64,000 bases of DNA, from assembly GCA_964017235.1 (NCBI GenBank), contig OZ024929.1, positions 67,985,603 to 68,049,602 on the forward strand, written 5' to 3'. Below the pieces are notes generated by a model that was not told the DNA's origin, did no database searches, and worked only from the letters and a program-made list of their open reading frames with translations. Positions 1-11,986 of the stretch are shown in pieces. The position numbers and the translations under genes are program-made. This DNA comes from Sabellastarte sp. h YS-2021 (Eukaryota > Annelida > Polychaeta > Sabellida > Sabellidae). Each line of letters opens with the position of its first letter. Within the stretch, counting starts at the first letter, position 1.

Positions 1-170
1 CTAAAACTTGATATAATATTTTTATACATGAGAGTTTAAGGTAGCCTTAAATTAATATAGGGACATATGTTTGACCGGAAACATCCACATGCCAAATTTG
101 AAATTAATCCATCAAGCAGTTTTCGAGATAATTTTACACATGCACTGAATCCACATTGTGTCAACCTTTA
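1..170. repeat. dispersed 'TTTAAGGT' repeat fragment
   Basis: AT-rich sequence with the phrases GAGTTTAAGGTAGCCTTAAA and ATGCCAAATTTGAAATTAATCCATCAAG. Close relatives of these phrases recur near 8330-8760, 18150-18290 and 39640-39830, so this is a piece of a dispersed repeat family. No coding content seen. Confidence 0.45.
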
Positions 171-917
171 ACAGATAAGTTTTTAGAAATATCACTAATT
201 TATCGTAACCTTACAAAACAGACCTTCTTTTGGTTTAGATATTTGTACTTGTTGAATTTCAATGAAAAAAACACCAAAACAAATTGTCCTAATCTTAAAC
301 TCAATGTCAGTTTGCAGCTCTGAGGGAGTTTGAGGTAATCTTTTCTTGCAGGGTCTTTCAAGATTTGTGACATTCATAGTTTAAACATGCTTCAGTCCCC
401 CCAAAGTTCCCCAACGCAGTGACAAGACCACAGAGGGTACTCAGTTTATTAATAATACATGTGAATCTTTAACATGTGTAAATACATTCATCATGTCTAC
501 CAATATTTACATGTCCCATGATATAAATACAAATTATCATAAATCCAATACATGAATACATCAAATAGGAAACCACAGAATTAAACTTCATACACTAAGT
601 TAACTGAGCCAGTCAGTCTGACCTTGACAGCCAAAATAAAAATTTGGAGGTCATAATTCTTGACCTCGCCAAAGTCACAAAGGGTAAAGGTCACAGTTCT
701 TGACCTTGACAGCAAAGCGTGTGACCAGAGATAGACATCACAGAGTTACACCTGACCTTGGGAAAGGTCAAAAGTTATATGACTAAGGTTACAGTGAAAC
801 AAGGTCACACATGTCAAGAAAATTAGAATTTTAAAACAAATTAGAGTCAGACAGAAAGGCTCGAAAAACAACAGTGAATAAGCCATTTCATGGATGAATA
901 GATAATATAATATATTA
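171..917. other. non-coding stretch, nothing recognised
   Basis: No credible reading frame. Contains several short TGACCTTGACA-like phrases (about 600-800), possibly an old short tandem repeat. The minus-strand 3' end of the neighbouring DIRS-type element may reach into this stretch, but I could not define its terminus. Confidence 0.4.
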
Positions 918-948
918 TTAACAACCCCAAACCCAGCATTTATAACAT

Positions 949-1601
949 TTATAGTTTTTTGAACATCTTTTGTAAAGCAATGGCGACTTCAGACGACTGA
1001 GTAGGGTCATTATGGATGTACCTCCACACACAATCCGACGCCCAGGTGCCCTGAACCTTAATTTCTTGAAGAGGAACATTGGCATTGAAAGCCAGGGAGG
1101 CACCTGAACGCAGGAAAGCATGGAAGGTGAAAAAATGAGGTGACAAATGCAATTTCGTATTAATCAAAGACCGAGTCTTTCTAATTTTAGACTCAATGAA
1201 AACTTTCCATGTCAAAGAATACTTGTACTGAAAAAGTGGGTCATTTTACTTGGTTTGTACAGTCTAAATAAGGCCTTCAAGGCCCTGTATGGACACCGTG
1301 GATTTTTAGGCAGACGAGGCAAAGTGATGACTTTGACTTGGTCCCTGGGCTGGATGGTCTTAGACCATTTCATCAAAACTTTAACCATATTATTTTCAAA
1401 GAATATATCACCCCCAGCCAAATGTCTGGAAAAATCAAAGGCAGTGAATGAGTGTGGGGCTAAGTTTGAAAGCCTAAAAAATCCAAAAAAGGCCACTAGA
1501 AAAACAGCTTTGAAAACTGGACCCATATATAACCGATCACAATGATTCACCGTCTGCAAAAGCACCTCAGGAGAGATGATATTATGAGTGGTCACACTCA
1601 T
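949..1601 (-). pseudogene. tyrosine recombinase domain of DIRS copy 1 (two frames)
   Basis: Two overlapping minus-strand frames (1601-1212 and 1215-949) together cover a tyrosine recombinase. The first holds the GFFRLSNL segment, the usual site of catalytic Arg I. The second holds a FHAFLRSGAS segment (His and Arg II region) and ends near VWRYIH, the probable catalytic Tyr. In copy 2 the matching segment is FHTFRRSGAS, closer to the usual HxxR form. The enzyme would join the circular cDNA intermediate to the target without making a target duplication. The frame change at about 1213 disables it. Confidence 0.75.
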
Positions 1602-1676
1602 TGGTCTATTTAACTTTAATGCCCTAACATAAGACTTGACCTTCTTATGGTCAAGAGGAGAGGGGTTATGTTATAT

Positions 1677-2827
1677 TTACCTGTTATATTTACCCATAAC
1701 ATGGACATAAGTGAATTCAATGTCAAATGTGGCTGCCCACAACCACACATTGCGGGCACAGGCGCCCAGGAAAGGGTCCCTTGCCTTGCCCGACTGCAGG
1801 ACACATACCACAGCTTGGTTATCACAGTGAACCATAACACGTTTTCCCGCCCAGTGGCGACAAAATACCTTCAGAGCTACTAGGATATTTACCATTTCTA
1901 ATTGGGCAATATTCAAAACTTTATAACCATAGGTAATTGGTAGATGATAAACAAGGTTTTGCCAAACCCCGCCTAGGCCATGAAGACATGCATCCAGATG
2001 AACTTGATGATCACATTTCTTGTGATCATATAGGGACACCCCATTATAAAGAGGAAGGAATCTTTCAAACTATCTAAGATCCCTATGAAATTTGGATCTA
2101 GTTTGATAGTGGTTTGGCCATAGTTGGACCTGAGAGTCTGCAACATTCTATTAAAAAAATAACGACCAGGCTTAACACACTTGTGTATATAAAGTAAGTG
2201 ACCTAATAAAGATTGTAACTGACGCCTAGAGCAGGTTTTTCTGCAAGTCCAGTCTTTGACGGTGTCAGAAATTTGACGCAACTTATCAGCTGGAATGGCA
2301 ATTGTGCCAGAAACAGTATTAATCTTGACTCCTAGGTAAGTGACTGAGGTGGCAGGTGCAACCAGCTTTTTCTGGCTAACAGTTAAAACCAGCTTCTGCA
2401 AAAGGTCATATAAAAGGTCAAATGACCTTGCGTCGGACGGCATGCCAAAACCAACATAATCATCCACATAATTTATAACTTTGTGACCATGGCGACGCAT
2501 GATATGACGCACGGCGATGCTGACGCGCTGAAAGGGAATGCAAGTGTCGACGTAGACGTGACGCCAGTGGAGGCCAAGGAGGTCATAATCCAATGGATCC
2601 ATCTTGATATGCCTAAAAGCTCTACTAATGTCAATCTTATAGAGGTGAGCTCCTTTACCCAAAAATTTAAGCTGGTCGGTTATGTGATCAACAGTAGGTA
2701 GGACCAAAGCAAATTCAGTGCCCATATAAGAGTTCTTATCTATTCCAGAGTTCACAGAGGATCCTATTGGCCAACTAAGATCAATAATGACCCGCCTGTT
2801 TTCAGATCCAGGCTTATCTCTGGACAT
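1677..2827 (-). pseudogene. reverse transcriptase and RNase H of DIRS copy 1
   Basis: The 2827-1973 frame carries RT motifs in order: YKIDISRAFRHIKMDP (catalytic Asp of motif A), YVDDYVGFG (the YxDD box), and YLGVKINT followed by a primer-grip-like region. The overlapping 2039-1677 frame holds HLDACLHGLGGVW, the first-Asp region of an RNase H, and HCDNQAVV, the later Asp of the same fold. This motif order is that of DIRS/Ty3-like RT-RH. The RT catalytic residues are intact, but RT and RH are in different frames, so this is a relic. The palm loop between motifs A and B looks altered: FQRVSIAV stands where an FGxxxAP-like segment is expected. Confidence 0.85.
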
Positions 2828-3256
2828 AAAAGGGGAGATATGGCCATTATCACATGGATGTTTGTCAAGGGACCTACAATAGCATTAAAATGAATTTCTT
2901 CTTTTAAATAGGCATCAATGTCTTGAGGATATTCAAGGGCTGATTTGTGATTGTCACCTTCCCAATGCAGTGGGGAATTTCTATTGATGTCAAGAGGAAA
3001 GCCAAAGGTCAAAAACTCCAGTAATTGTTGGTCCCAATAATCATACAGTTGGTCATAATTTGTTTTTTTTATGACTCGCTACCAATTTATGGGCTTTAAT
3101 GGGACAATAATTCTGCAGAACATTGATATCTTTACATTCTGATTCTTTAACATCAGACAAAGGAATAAATCCAAACTGGAAATCAGTTTGGGCCTTCCAA
3201 GCTTTGACCAACACATGATCTGAGTTTTGCCATAAGTGTTTCTTGCGAGTTCTCAT
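2764..3256 (-). pseudogene. linker upstream of RT, DIRS copy 1
   Basis: Two short minus-strand frames (3256-3053 and 3012-2764) match in order and style a region of copy 2 (13091-12825). Shared features include a WxxQL...LLEF-type segment and DNHKSALEYP versus DNHKSAKNYE. This region joins gag to RT in the element. No catalytic motif was recognised, and the frames are interrupted. Confidence 0.6.
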
Positions 3257-3307
3257 GAGAATAGAGGTTATGTATCCCGGCCATTCACATCAAAGACTTT
3301 ACAATAG

Positions 3308-3916
3308 TCAGAAATACTTGAATGAGAACCGACATCTAAAGCCTTGCCCTGATTTTGGTCTAACAACCTTACTATGCACAGGGGCAACTATCTTCTGACC
3401 TTTGGCCGTAGAGGTCAAAGGTTCAGCAAGGTCACCCATGTTGGCAGTTGCTTGAGTTTGACCTAAGCTGTTTGTAAAAATAGTAGGTAACCTTGAACTA
3501 CTGTGACTGTTTAAGGCCTCAATGTGTATGACGCTATCACTTGTACCAGAGGGGGTATACGACGCCTCATTATGGATGATAACAATACCCCGATCCTTGG
3601 ACATTTGTTTAGAAGCAGGGCTAGTTACTTGAGAGTATTTGCTTTGCTGTTTGACACTTTCAGGGGGAGCTACATTGACATCAGAGTATTTGACGCCATC
3701 CTGACACAGCTGTTTACCCACATGATTAGTTGAAGTGACATGATTGACGCCTATACCTTGATCAACCATGTTGCTAATCTGAGTGACACTTTTTCGGCCA
3801 GATTCCCGAACTACCTGAGCATATGACCTGCTATCGACGCCTCTATTGACGTGTACCTTAGCCGTTATTTCTGTGCACTCATTTTTGTCAACAGGTACTG
3901 CTTTTTCCTGATACAC
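3308..3916 (-). pseudogene. gag-like segment of DIRS copy 1
   Basis: A 202-codon Ser/Thr- and Lys-rich frame between the satellite and the RT linker. It has no zinc knuckle or enzyme motif. Its position just upstream of the pol part suggests the C-terminal portion of the gag-like protein. The sequence is low-complexity and evolves fast, so the assignment rests on context. Confidence 0.45.
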
Positions 3917-4489
3917 TTTACTCTGAGAAATAAAATGTGACTTGGTTTTAACCTTTTTAACAACATTTCAACAACATTGGGGTTACACCTTGTTGAATAC
4001 ACGTATCTAGATGGAAATTCTTGATAATACCAACAGTGACAGACTTCAACTGCTGTCCGTTCACCCTCAAGGAGGGTTCATGAGAGGGCCAAGTGCTGCC
4101 CTGAGGGAATTTTACCCCAGGACAGCCAATTACTCATTATGTCCACCCCACTGGGGGGTGGACATATTATTTTTGCTTTTTCCGCCGTCCAGCGTCCCAC
4201 TTGGTTTCCAGACATTTTAGGCAACAGTTCTTATCCTATCTTTACCAAATTTGGCATGCAGGTTTATTGGGTTAATAGCTTGTATGGGATTGCTTTTGGT
4301 GATGATAGCTCCACAGCTAACTGAGTAATAGCTACTTCGCTACTTTTGAGTAGCTCTTTGGTTTCCAGACATTTTAAGGAATGCTATTAAGCCTAGCTTT
4401 CTGAAATTTGGTATGGAGGTTCATTGGGTTAATAGCTTGTATGGGATTGCTTTTGGGGGTAATTGCTTCATAGATGAGTGAGTAATTAA

Positions 4490-6290
4490 TTAAATAAATG
4501 AGTAATTGACTATTTTGAATACTGAAAAAGGCAAATGTGCTCATATTTCCTAAACCGTGCGAGATAGAGCGATTTCGTCGAAATTTTCGACCCACAGGGT
4601 ATCTAAGGAATGTACTCTTTGCAATTTTCAAAAAAATTTCCCCTCCCCAAAAATGGCGGCCATTTTGAATTTTCGAATTTTTGCCAAAAATGGCAAAACA
4701 CAAATTTGCTTCTATCTCCTTAACCGTACGAGATAGAGCGATTTCGTCGAAATTTTCGACCCACAGAGTATCTAAGGAATGTAATCTTTACAATTTAAAA
4801 AAAATTTTCCCCTCCACAAAAATGGCGGCCATTTTGAATTTTCGAATTTTTGCCAAAAATGGCAAAACATGAATTTGCTTCTATCTCCTTAACCGTGCGA
4901 GATAGAGCGATTTCTTCAAAATTTTCAACCCACAGGGTATCTAAGGAATGTACTCTTTGCAATTTTCAAAATATTTTCCCCTCCCCAAAAATGGCGACCA
5001 TTTTGAATTTTCGAATTTTTGCCAAAAATGGCAAAACACGAATTTGCTTCTATCTCCTTAACCGTGCGAGATAGAGCGATTTCTTCAAAATTTTCAACCC
5101 ACAGGGTATCTAAGGAATGTACTCTTTGCAATTTTCAAAATATTTTCCCCTCCCCAAAAATGGCGACCATTTTGAATTTTCGAATTTTTGCCAAAAATGG
5201 CAAAACACGAATTTGCTTCTATCTCCTTAACCGTGCGAGATAGAGCGATTTCGTCGAAATTTTCGACCCACAGAGTATCTAAGGAATGTAATTTTTACAA
5301 TTTTAAAAAAATTTTCCCCTCCACAAAAATGGCGGCCATTTTGAATTTTCGAATTTTTGCCAAAAATGGCAAAACACGAATTTGCTTCTATCTCCTTAAC
5401 CGTGCGAGATAGAGCGATTTCGTCAAAATTTTCAACCCACAGGGTATCTAAGGATCGAATGTACTCTTTGCAATTTTCAAAATATTTTCCCCTCCCCAAA
5501 AATGGCGACCATTTTGAATTTTCGAATTTTTGCCAAAAATGGCAAAACACGAATTTGCTTCTATCTCCTTAACCGTGCGAGATAGAGCGATTTCGTCAAA
5601 ATTTTCAACCCACAGGGTATCTAAGGAATGTACTCTTTGCAATTTTCAAAATATTTTCCCCTCCCCAAAAATGGCGACCATTTTGAATTTTCGAATTTTT
5701 GCCAAAAATGGCAAAACACAAATTTCCTTCTATCTCCTTAACCGTGCGAGATAGAGCGATTTCGTCGAAATTTTCAACCCACAGGGTATCTAAGGAATGT
5801 ACTCTTTGCAATTTTCAAAAAATTATCCCCTCCCCAAAAATGGCGGCCATTTTGATTTTTCGAATTTTTGCCCAAAATGGCAAAACACAAAATTGCTTCT
5901 ATCTCCTTAACTGTGCGAGATACAGCGATTTCGTCGAAATTTTCGACCCACGGGGTATCTAAGAAATGTACTCTGCAATTTTCAAAAAATTTTCCCCTCC
6001 CCACATATGGCGGCCATTTTGAATTTTCGAATTTTTGCCCAAAATGGAAAAACACAGATTTGCCTTAACCGTGCAAAATAGAGTTATTTCGTTGAAATTT
6101 TCGAGCCCATAGGGTATCTAAGAAATGTACTCTTGGCAATTTTCAAAAAATTTTCCTTTTCCCAAAAATGGCGGCCATTTTGAATTTTCAAATTTTTGCC
6201 AAAAATAGAAAAACAGGAATTTGCTTCTATCTTCTCAACTGTGCAAGATAGAGTGATTTCGTCAAAATTTTCGACCCAACCAATGCAAAA
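4490..6290. repeat. 169-bp satellite array, about 10 copies
   Basis: Head-to-tail copies of a 169-bp unit, each with AAAATGGCAAAACACGAATT and ACCGTGCGAGATAGAGCGAT. The start of the AATGGCAAAACAC phrase recurs at 169-bp steps (4681, 4850, 5019, 5188, 5357, then a 173-bp step, then 5699 and 5868). The 173-bp step is explained by a 4-bp insertion near 5453. The central copies are almost identical and the outer ones diverged, as expected for unequal exchange. The array interrupts DIRS copy 1. Every copy gives a spurious 60-110 aa open frame on both strands. Confidence 0.95.
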
Positions 6291-6501
6291 AGGCATGAAG
6301 CTGAAATAATTTACATCCACACTAACAAATATTTAAGCATCATTGATATATTTTACAAATGAAACAGCGTCTTGTAAGACTACTGTACAATTTGGGCAAA
6401 AGGTTCATGGGTGGACATTACACATGATAATGTGTGTTCTTCTATGCTATCCTGTTTCTATTCACACCTACTATCAACAGGGCGTCCTATTTCTAGTTTT
6501 T

Positions 6502-7528
6502 TTATTTTTTTACCCAATGACAATCCTTCTCAGCATGTGGGACAGGTTGCACATATATGTTTTTGCCATTTGCCATTAGTCTCATGATCCCTGTTGATGG
6601 TACATAAACCAGTCTGAAATGGTTTATAAAACCATGGTTTTTTGCTTGCAATGGTGTCAGAATTTTTGGCCCAAGGTTTAGAATTTTGAAGGTGTTTTTG
6701 CGCATGCGCCCACCTAATTCTGTCAATTTTTGATGTTTCTTTCCATGAAACAGCCCCCTTTCCATATCACAAAGTAGAACTGCATGAGCAGCTTTACCAT
6801 TCTGCCAACTGAAATCAGTGGCGTCACTCATAATGTGAGCCAAATAAAAAAGCATATGTTCCCTAGTTTCCTGACAATTTTCCTCAATGATATTTTTGGC
6901 AAAACCTTGGACCTACTGGGTCAAACTAAGTTGGTCATATGTGACCCCCTAACACTGTATCTTGTGGCCAAGCAATTTTGTTTTTTACCATACAATCGAC
7001 GTTGCCACCTCTTTTGGATTTAAATTTTTCAGTACTACCTGATTTAACAGCACTGTCATCCTGCAATTGCTTTAACCTTTGATCAACCTTTTTCTGTATA
7101 GATTTTTGGGATTTGAGAACATTTAAACTTGTTACTAATGATTCATCAGAAGACGAATCAGATTCAGACATTGACACTTCACTGACAGAAACTTTTGACT
7201 TGTCAAAACTACTTATCTTGTGACTCTGTTTACTTGCAGTTCCCTTGACTGTGACCAGGTCCTGTTCCACTGAATCCAGTCTGTTGTTGACACGTTGAAG
7301 CTGTCTCAAGATTTCCTGCTGTAAAACTGTAGTTTGCTCACCAGTTGACACCTCTGCAGCTGAAGGGTGTGACGCACCTGTTGCAACAGAACTGGCTGGC
7401 GAACTGGACAGTTGACATACCAATGACAGGGTCTGAACACAGTTCCTTCCTGTTGGAGGTAGATGCTTGTCCCCACACTTCTTACAAAACTTTTTGTTCG
7501 GCATAGTGAAGTTCCTTGAACTTTTCAA
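6502..7528 (-). pseudogene. gag-like N-terminal segments of DIRS copy 1
   Basis: The 7528-6935 frame has an N-terminal Cys cluster (KFCKKCGDKHLPP...C) followed by a Ser-rich stretch and a coiled-coil-like LQRVNNRLDSVEQDL segment. The 6855-6502 frame contains DFSWQNGKAAHAVLLCDMERG, which clearly matches DFSWQSAKASHAVLLCRMEQG in copy 2 (14644-14387). The two frames are therefore consecutive parts of the DIRS ORF1 (gag-like) product, separated by a frameshift. Role: probable nucleocapsid-like RNA/DNA binding. Confidence 0.65.
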
Positions 7529-7530
7529 TG

Positions 7531-8180
7531 ATTTCTTTATAGTGAAATATCACAACTGAAGATGCTGTAAATAACAACCCTAAGCTCGATTTAATGTTGC
7601 AACTGATTTATTCCAACAAGTATATGATAAATATAAATATGTCACACCATCGGGTAAAATCAAGCATAATGTTGTTAAAGCATTCTCCAGTCGTCACCAA
7701 AGTACTCTAACCAAGTACTAAGTACATAAAGTTCACCAGAATGCCACACATGCACAGAGTTCCATATGTTGACACTGGCCAACAGTTCATGTGTTGAGCT
7801 TTTCACAGTATTTATATCGGGCTGTCCTTGTAGATTAAAAGTTCCATTTAAAAACTGTCAGTAAAATAATGTTCATAAAATCCTTTAAAAATCACACACA
7901 TGTAAATCTTTTTTGCCCATGATACCGCCTGAATTGCCAACACCAACAAAACTGAGTCCATTTAAAATGATATAAATCCACAGTTCACAATTCTAAAATT
8001 TATTTTTTGGCTCTTGCTGGGTTGACAATCCAAGAAGGACTGAGGACTGTATTACACATGGCACATGAGGCCCCAGACAAGGACCAATAGCAGACCTTGT
8101 CACAAATTTGCCCAGGCAACCACATGGTCACCCCTGACCTTTCAATTGGCAACCCCAAAATTTACTCAACTGACCAGTCT
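7531..8180. other. non-coding, nothing recognised
   Basis: AT-rich flank of DIRS copy 1 on its 5' side (minus strand). It may hold the element's leader or terminal repeat, but I could not match it to another place in the window. Confidence 0.35.
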
Positions 8181-8800
8181 GCCCCAATTACTTTAAACTA
8201 AACACCTGGTTACCATGACCAGGGAATACCCAGTAAATGAAAACATTCAGACTGGTACCCTAATTCTCAGGCAACTGAGGGACACCCTTAGTGCCTAGAC
8301 ACCAAGGCCGAAAAATTGCAAAGTATTTAAATATTGTTAAAAATTGCCAACTTAATTTAATTCCGTTATTACTGGGATTTAAGGTCACAGTAATGTAGGG
8401 CCCATTACATATACATGCAAAATTTGAAAGAAACATGTCCACCTATTGTCGTATACTCTAAAATAATATTATTAATATGTTTAAGGTCATTTTAAGTTGG
8501 GAGTTTAAGGTCTTAAAATAATGTACACTTTGAGAATTAGTTACAACTACAATTTGAATTGAATCTATCAAGGCATTTTTAGATACTGTCTGGAAAGGAA
8601 AATCTTAAATTCAATATTATTGTTACTAGTGGGAATTTAAGGTCACCTTAAAATAGGGCATATTGAGGACAACTTGCACCACATGTCAGTCTGAATTGAA
8701 TCTGTCAAACCAATTCTGAGATGCTGTCTGGAAATAAAGTTTGACAACAATGCTGACCATATATATGTCCTAGATAGGGGCCATTGACACAAAACTTGTA
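8181..8800. repeat. dispersed/tandem 'TTTAAGGTCACCTTA' repeat cluster
   Basis: About three diverged units with the phrases TTTAAGGTCACxxTAAAATAGGGC, GAATTGAATCTRTCAA and AGATACTGTCTGGAAAGGAAAA. The same phrases lie on both sides of the Polinton (18150-18290 and 39640-39830) and at 1-170. Non-coding. Confidence 0.65.
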
Positions 8801-8889
8801 ACCTTAAACTCATAAGTTAAAAAAAAAGTTGCAACCTCAAAAAAGAGACATTCTTTAAGTCTAGCTTTGTGTATTATATGCTTAACCTA

Positions 8890-9480
8890 AAAAGGGAAAA
8901 GACAGATTTAAAATCAACGTTCCCTCTCTCTATTCTTAACATGGACTATAAAACACGGACAAAAGTTCTTTCAAATAGATTGAATATTGCACTTTCAGAA
9001 ATTATAAAACCAGAACCAAGTTTGATACTTAGAAAATAGATTTTGTGGAGAAAATACAAGACTTATTGCAGACATAATAGGTTATGCAAACTTATACAAA
9101 TGCCTTGCATAATCCTTTTGGCCAATTTTGAGAAGGCCTTTGATAGGATTCATTGGAAGTTTTTGAGTAGTTGCCTAAAATCATATCAGTTTGGTCCAAA
9201 TTTTCAAAAATGGATCTCCTCTATCTACAGTAATACTGAAAGTTGTGTTCAACAATGGCTGTCAATCAAAGTTCTCTTTTGTTTCTACTACCTGCAGAAG
9301 TTATCGCTACTGTGATACCCAATTTTAACCAAGTGAAAGGTGTCTCACTAAACAGTGTAAACTTCAAACTCTGTTAACTGGCAGATGGCATGACCTTATT
9401 TCTAAATAGTATGACATCATTTAGATATGCATTGCAACTCTGAGGATTTTTATCGTTATGCATGATTAAAACTGAATAAG
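8890..9480 (+). pseudogene. LINE (L1-type) reverse transcriptase fragment
   Basis: Plus-strand remnants of a non-LTR RT. SLLNMDYKTRTKVLSNRLN at 8930-8990 matches the usual 'RPISLLNxDYKI.TKVLA.RL' segment. ILLANFEKAFDRIHWKFL at 9100-9160 is the motif A region, where the usual first Asp is Asn here. A degenerate LLTGRWHDLIF near 9375-9395 stands where YADDxxLF is expected. Frameshifts and stops separate the pieces. It is dead and 5'-truncated. Confidence 0.7.
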
Positions 9481-10480
9481 AAAAAACAGAAGCGTTCATA
9501 GTCTATAATAATGGGTTTATCATCCTAAATGTTGTGTGTTAGTGTTGAAGTCATCTTGGCAATCTCTGATGAAAATGTCACTGCAAGAGATTGAGAAATG
9601 TGATTAGCTAAAGAGTGATCACTCCAGCATCGCCACCAAATGTTGTGTCTTGATTTTTGGTAATTTATCAATCATATTTTGATAATATATTTTTATTAGC
9701 AATTACTCATCATACCAACATTAATAAAACATACTACATTCCATGACCCCCAAGTGACCTTGTGTCAAATGAAGGTCGCTAGATAACAATTCCAAGATGA
9801 AAAAGTTCCCAATTCACAAGTCAAAGACACTGTAAACCAATCTTAGCAGTGAAGTAACCACTAAGGCACCCTAAGTGTCACAATGACACCAATGGCCAAG
9901 GTCGTATCAAAGGTCACAGAGGGCAAATCTGGACAAGGCCAGAAAAGGTGTGTACTGATAAAGCTCAATGGTGAAAAAGGCCATAAAATGGGCCCACTTT
10001 GTGAAACTAGCAATCCAGAAGCAGCCAATAATGGCCAAACCTGCACAGGCAGCACATGAAGCAGTCTTAAATAAGGTCATAGCCCAGGTCAACTGGACCT
10101 GGCTTCCACATTGGTTAATAACATACAGTAAGAATACCCAGTGGGTTTTATATATTTATTACAATAATTTAACACACATTCTAATATCATCTAAAATGTT
10201 CTTGTAAAGCATGCAATAGTGAATTTATAGCAGTCTATTTACATATAGGAGTCCACCATGACTAGTAAATGTCACTGACTACAGAAGTTCATTATAATGC
10301 ATGACATGTGAATAATGTAATTCATGTGTATAACATTGCAATTGTAAAGGCACCATTAATGTGCCTGTGCAATTAAAATATATGTGTGCTCCTAAAGGAA
10401 TAACCATCAGGAGTAACCCCCGTCCCAAATAACAAGTGATTACAATTTAACCCTATAATCTAGTAGATATTTAACCAAAG
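9481..10480. other. non-coding stretch, nothing recognised
   Basis: Open frames on both strands near 9860-10200 mirror each other and show no domain. The sequence has short AAGGTCA-type phrases but no clear repeat boundary. The 3' end of DIRS copy 2 (minus strand) probably lies in its last 200 bases. Confidence 0.4.
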
Positions 10481-10488
10481 GATTTGAT

Positions 10489-11399
10489 CTAAAGACACAA
10501 TTCACTCAAACACCCATCATAACAGTAGGTGCTGTCTAAAAGCTGACAGTAAAGTAGATGAAGTAGGGGAATCCGATTTATAAAATGCCAGACAGTGTTT
10601 GACACCGATATTCCCTGAAATTTTATTGCTTCCAAAGGAACCCCATGGTTATATGCCCAGGAGGCACCAGACCTCCTAAATGTGTGAAATGTATACCCAT
10701 CATTTTGCAGGCCAAGGAGCGCAAGCACCCTCTTTAAATGCTTTCTAACCATGCTATCTGTTAATGGTGATACTGAATCATGAGTATGAGTAGCAAAAAG
10801 TGGATCATTATCAGATTCAGGGACAAGTGCCATTATTTGCTGTAAGTGCTGTGACTGGACAAAGAGATGAATCAGGGACAAAAGAAACCCTAATAGTGAC
10901 AACTCTGTTCCTGAATTGGATGATCTTAGACCATTTAATCAGAATAATGGTGTCTGTGGATGAGAAGATCACATCCCCTCTAGCTGAATGTCTAGTATGA
11001 TCATACTGAGCTCTACTAAAGGGAACAATGTTTGACAATCTCATAAATGAGAAGAAAGCCAACAAATAACAGTGGTAAAAACATGAAGATGGTCTAGATG
11101 ATTACAAACCTCCACAATCTGAGAACGAATGTGCTTAGTGAAAGGGAGTGTTTTAAGTGTAAGGGCCTGTTCAACTTGAGTGCTTTGATAAAGAACTGAA
11201 TCTTGTGATCTTTAAAGATAGCAGTCGGCAAGGAATACAGTATAAAGAGAGCTCCAAGAGCAGCCATATAATTACTGATACTCCCCACTTTACAACTCTG
11301 GGAATGGAGATATTCCATGAAAGTTAATATTACTGAAATATCTACCAGTTTCAGTGACAGCCCAGCCGCCACCAGGAAACCAAGGAAGTCATAAAACAT
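10489..11399 (-). pseudogene. tyrosine recombinase of DIRS copy 2
   Basis: Three minus-strand frames (11399-11094, 11065-10817, 10902-10489) run through a tyrosine recombinase. MLAFFSFMRLSNIVPFSR carries the Arg I region. YTFHTFRRSGASWAYNHG carries the His and Arg II region. IKFQGISVSNTVWHFI marks the C-terminal region, where the expected Tyr appears as Phe or is lost. The N-terminal part, FYDFLGFLVAAGLSLKL, resembles the core-binding domain. Frameshifts and the changed terminal residue make it inactive. Confidence 0.75.
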
Positions 11400-11986
11400 C
11401 CTGGAATAACTGGCCTGAGAGCTTCAAACAAATGTGCGAATGCCCTTATGGTCAGCTGAGCTGTCGCTGGAAGAGGACCTACAACTATATATCATAGTTT
11501 AGACATGTCAAATCAATATGTGTGGGTATCCAATGAGGATGAGTTATATATTGTCTGAGTTTGAGATATTAAGACTCTTCATCAAATTTAAATCTAGATA
11601 ACAAATCTGCCAATGTATTGTCTCTGCCAGGAATATGACCCACCTCTAAAGTAATGTTACATAACGAGGACAGTAACCATATATTCCGGCACATGTAGCT
11701 AATACCTTGTCTTTGGTCTTGCCAGAAGCAAGAATTTCCACCACTGCCATATTATCACATTGAAAAAGAACTTTGCAATTAGTTCATTGATAGGCCCATA
11801 TCTTGAAAGCCACTAGAACATTTAACATCTCAAGATGAACTATTGTGTAATTATTAAAATCTTTAGGAAAGGGTAGGGCATAACATTGCCGACCATAGAC
11901 ACCCCCCAAACCTGTTAGACATGCATCAAGACACAAATCAGCTGATTTTGGTCTAACATCATAAAATACAACCCTATTAAACTGTC

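Larger units (their letters stand above)
918..7530 (-). mobile_element. decayed DIRS-type (tyrosine recombinase) retrotransposon, copy 1
   Basis: Read on the minus strand, the order is gag-like fragments (7528-6500 and 3916-3308), a linker (3256-2764), reverse transcriptase (2827-1973), RNase H (2039-1677) and tyrosine recombinase (1601-949). RT followed by RNase H and a tyrosine recombinase instead of a DDE integrase is the hallmark of the DIRS order. Frames change between segments and several joins overlap, so the copy is broken. A 169-bp satellite occupies 4490-6290 inside it. Terminal repeats were not resolved. A second copy of the same general family lies at 10489-16051 and shares protein motifs with this one. 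Confidence 0.8.

Noticed and set aside
4374-6320. Many 60-110 aa open frames on both strands (MPKMAKHEF-type)
   Set aside because: They repeat every 169 bp with the satellite unit and run on both strands, so they are by-products of the array and not genes.
9861-10207. Overlapping open frames on both strands
   Set aside because: They mirror each other, lack domains, and sit in sequence with repeat-like phrases.
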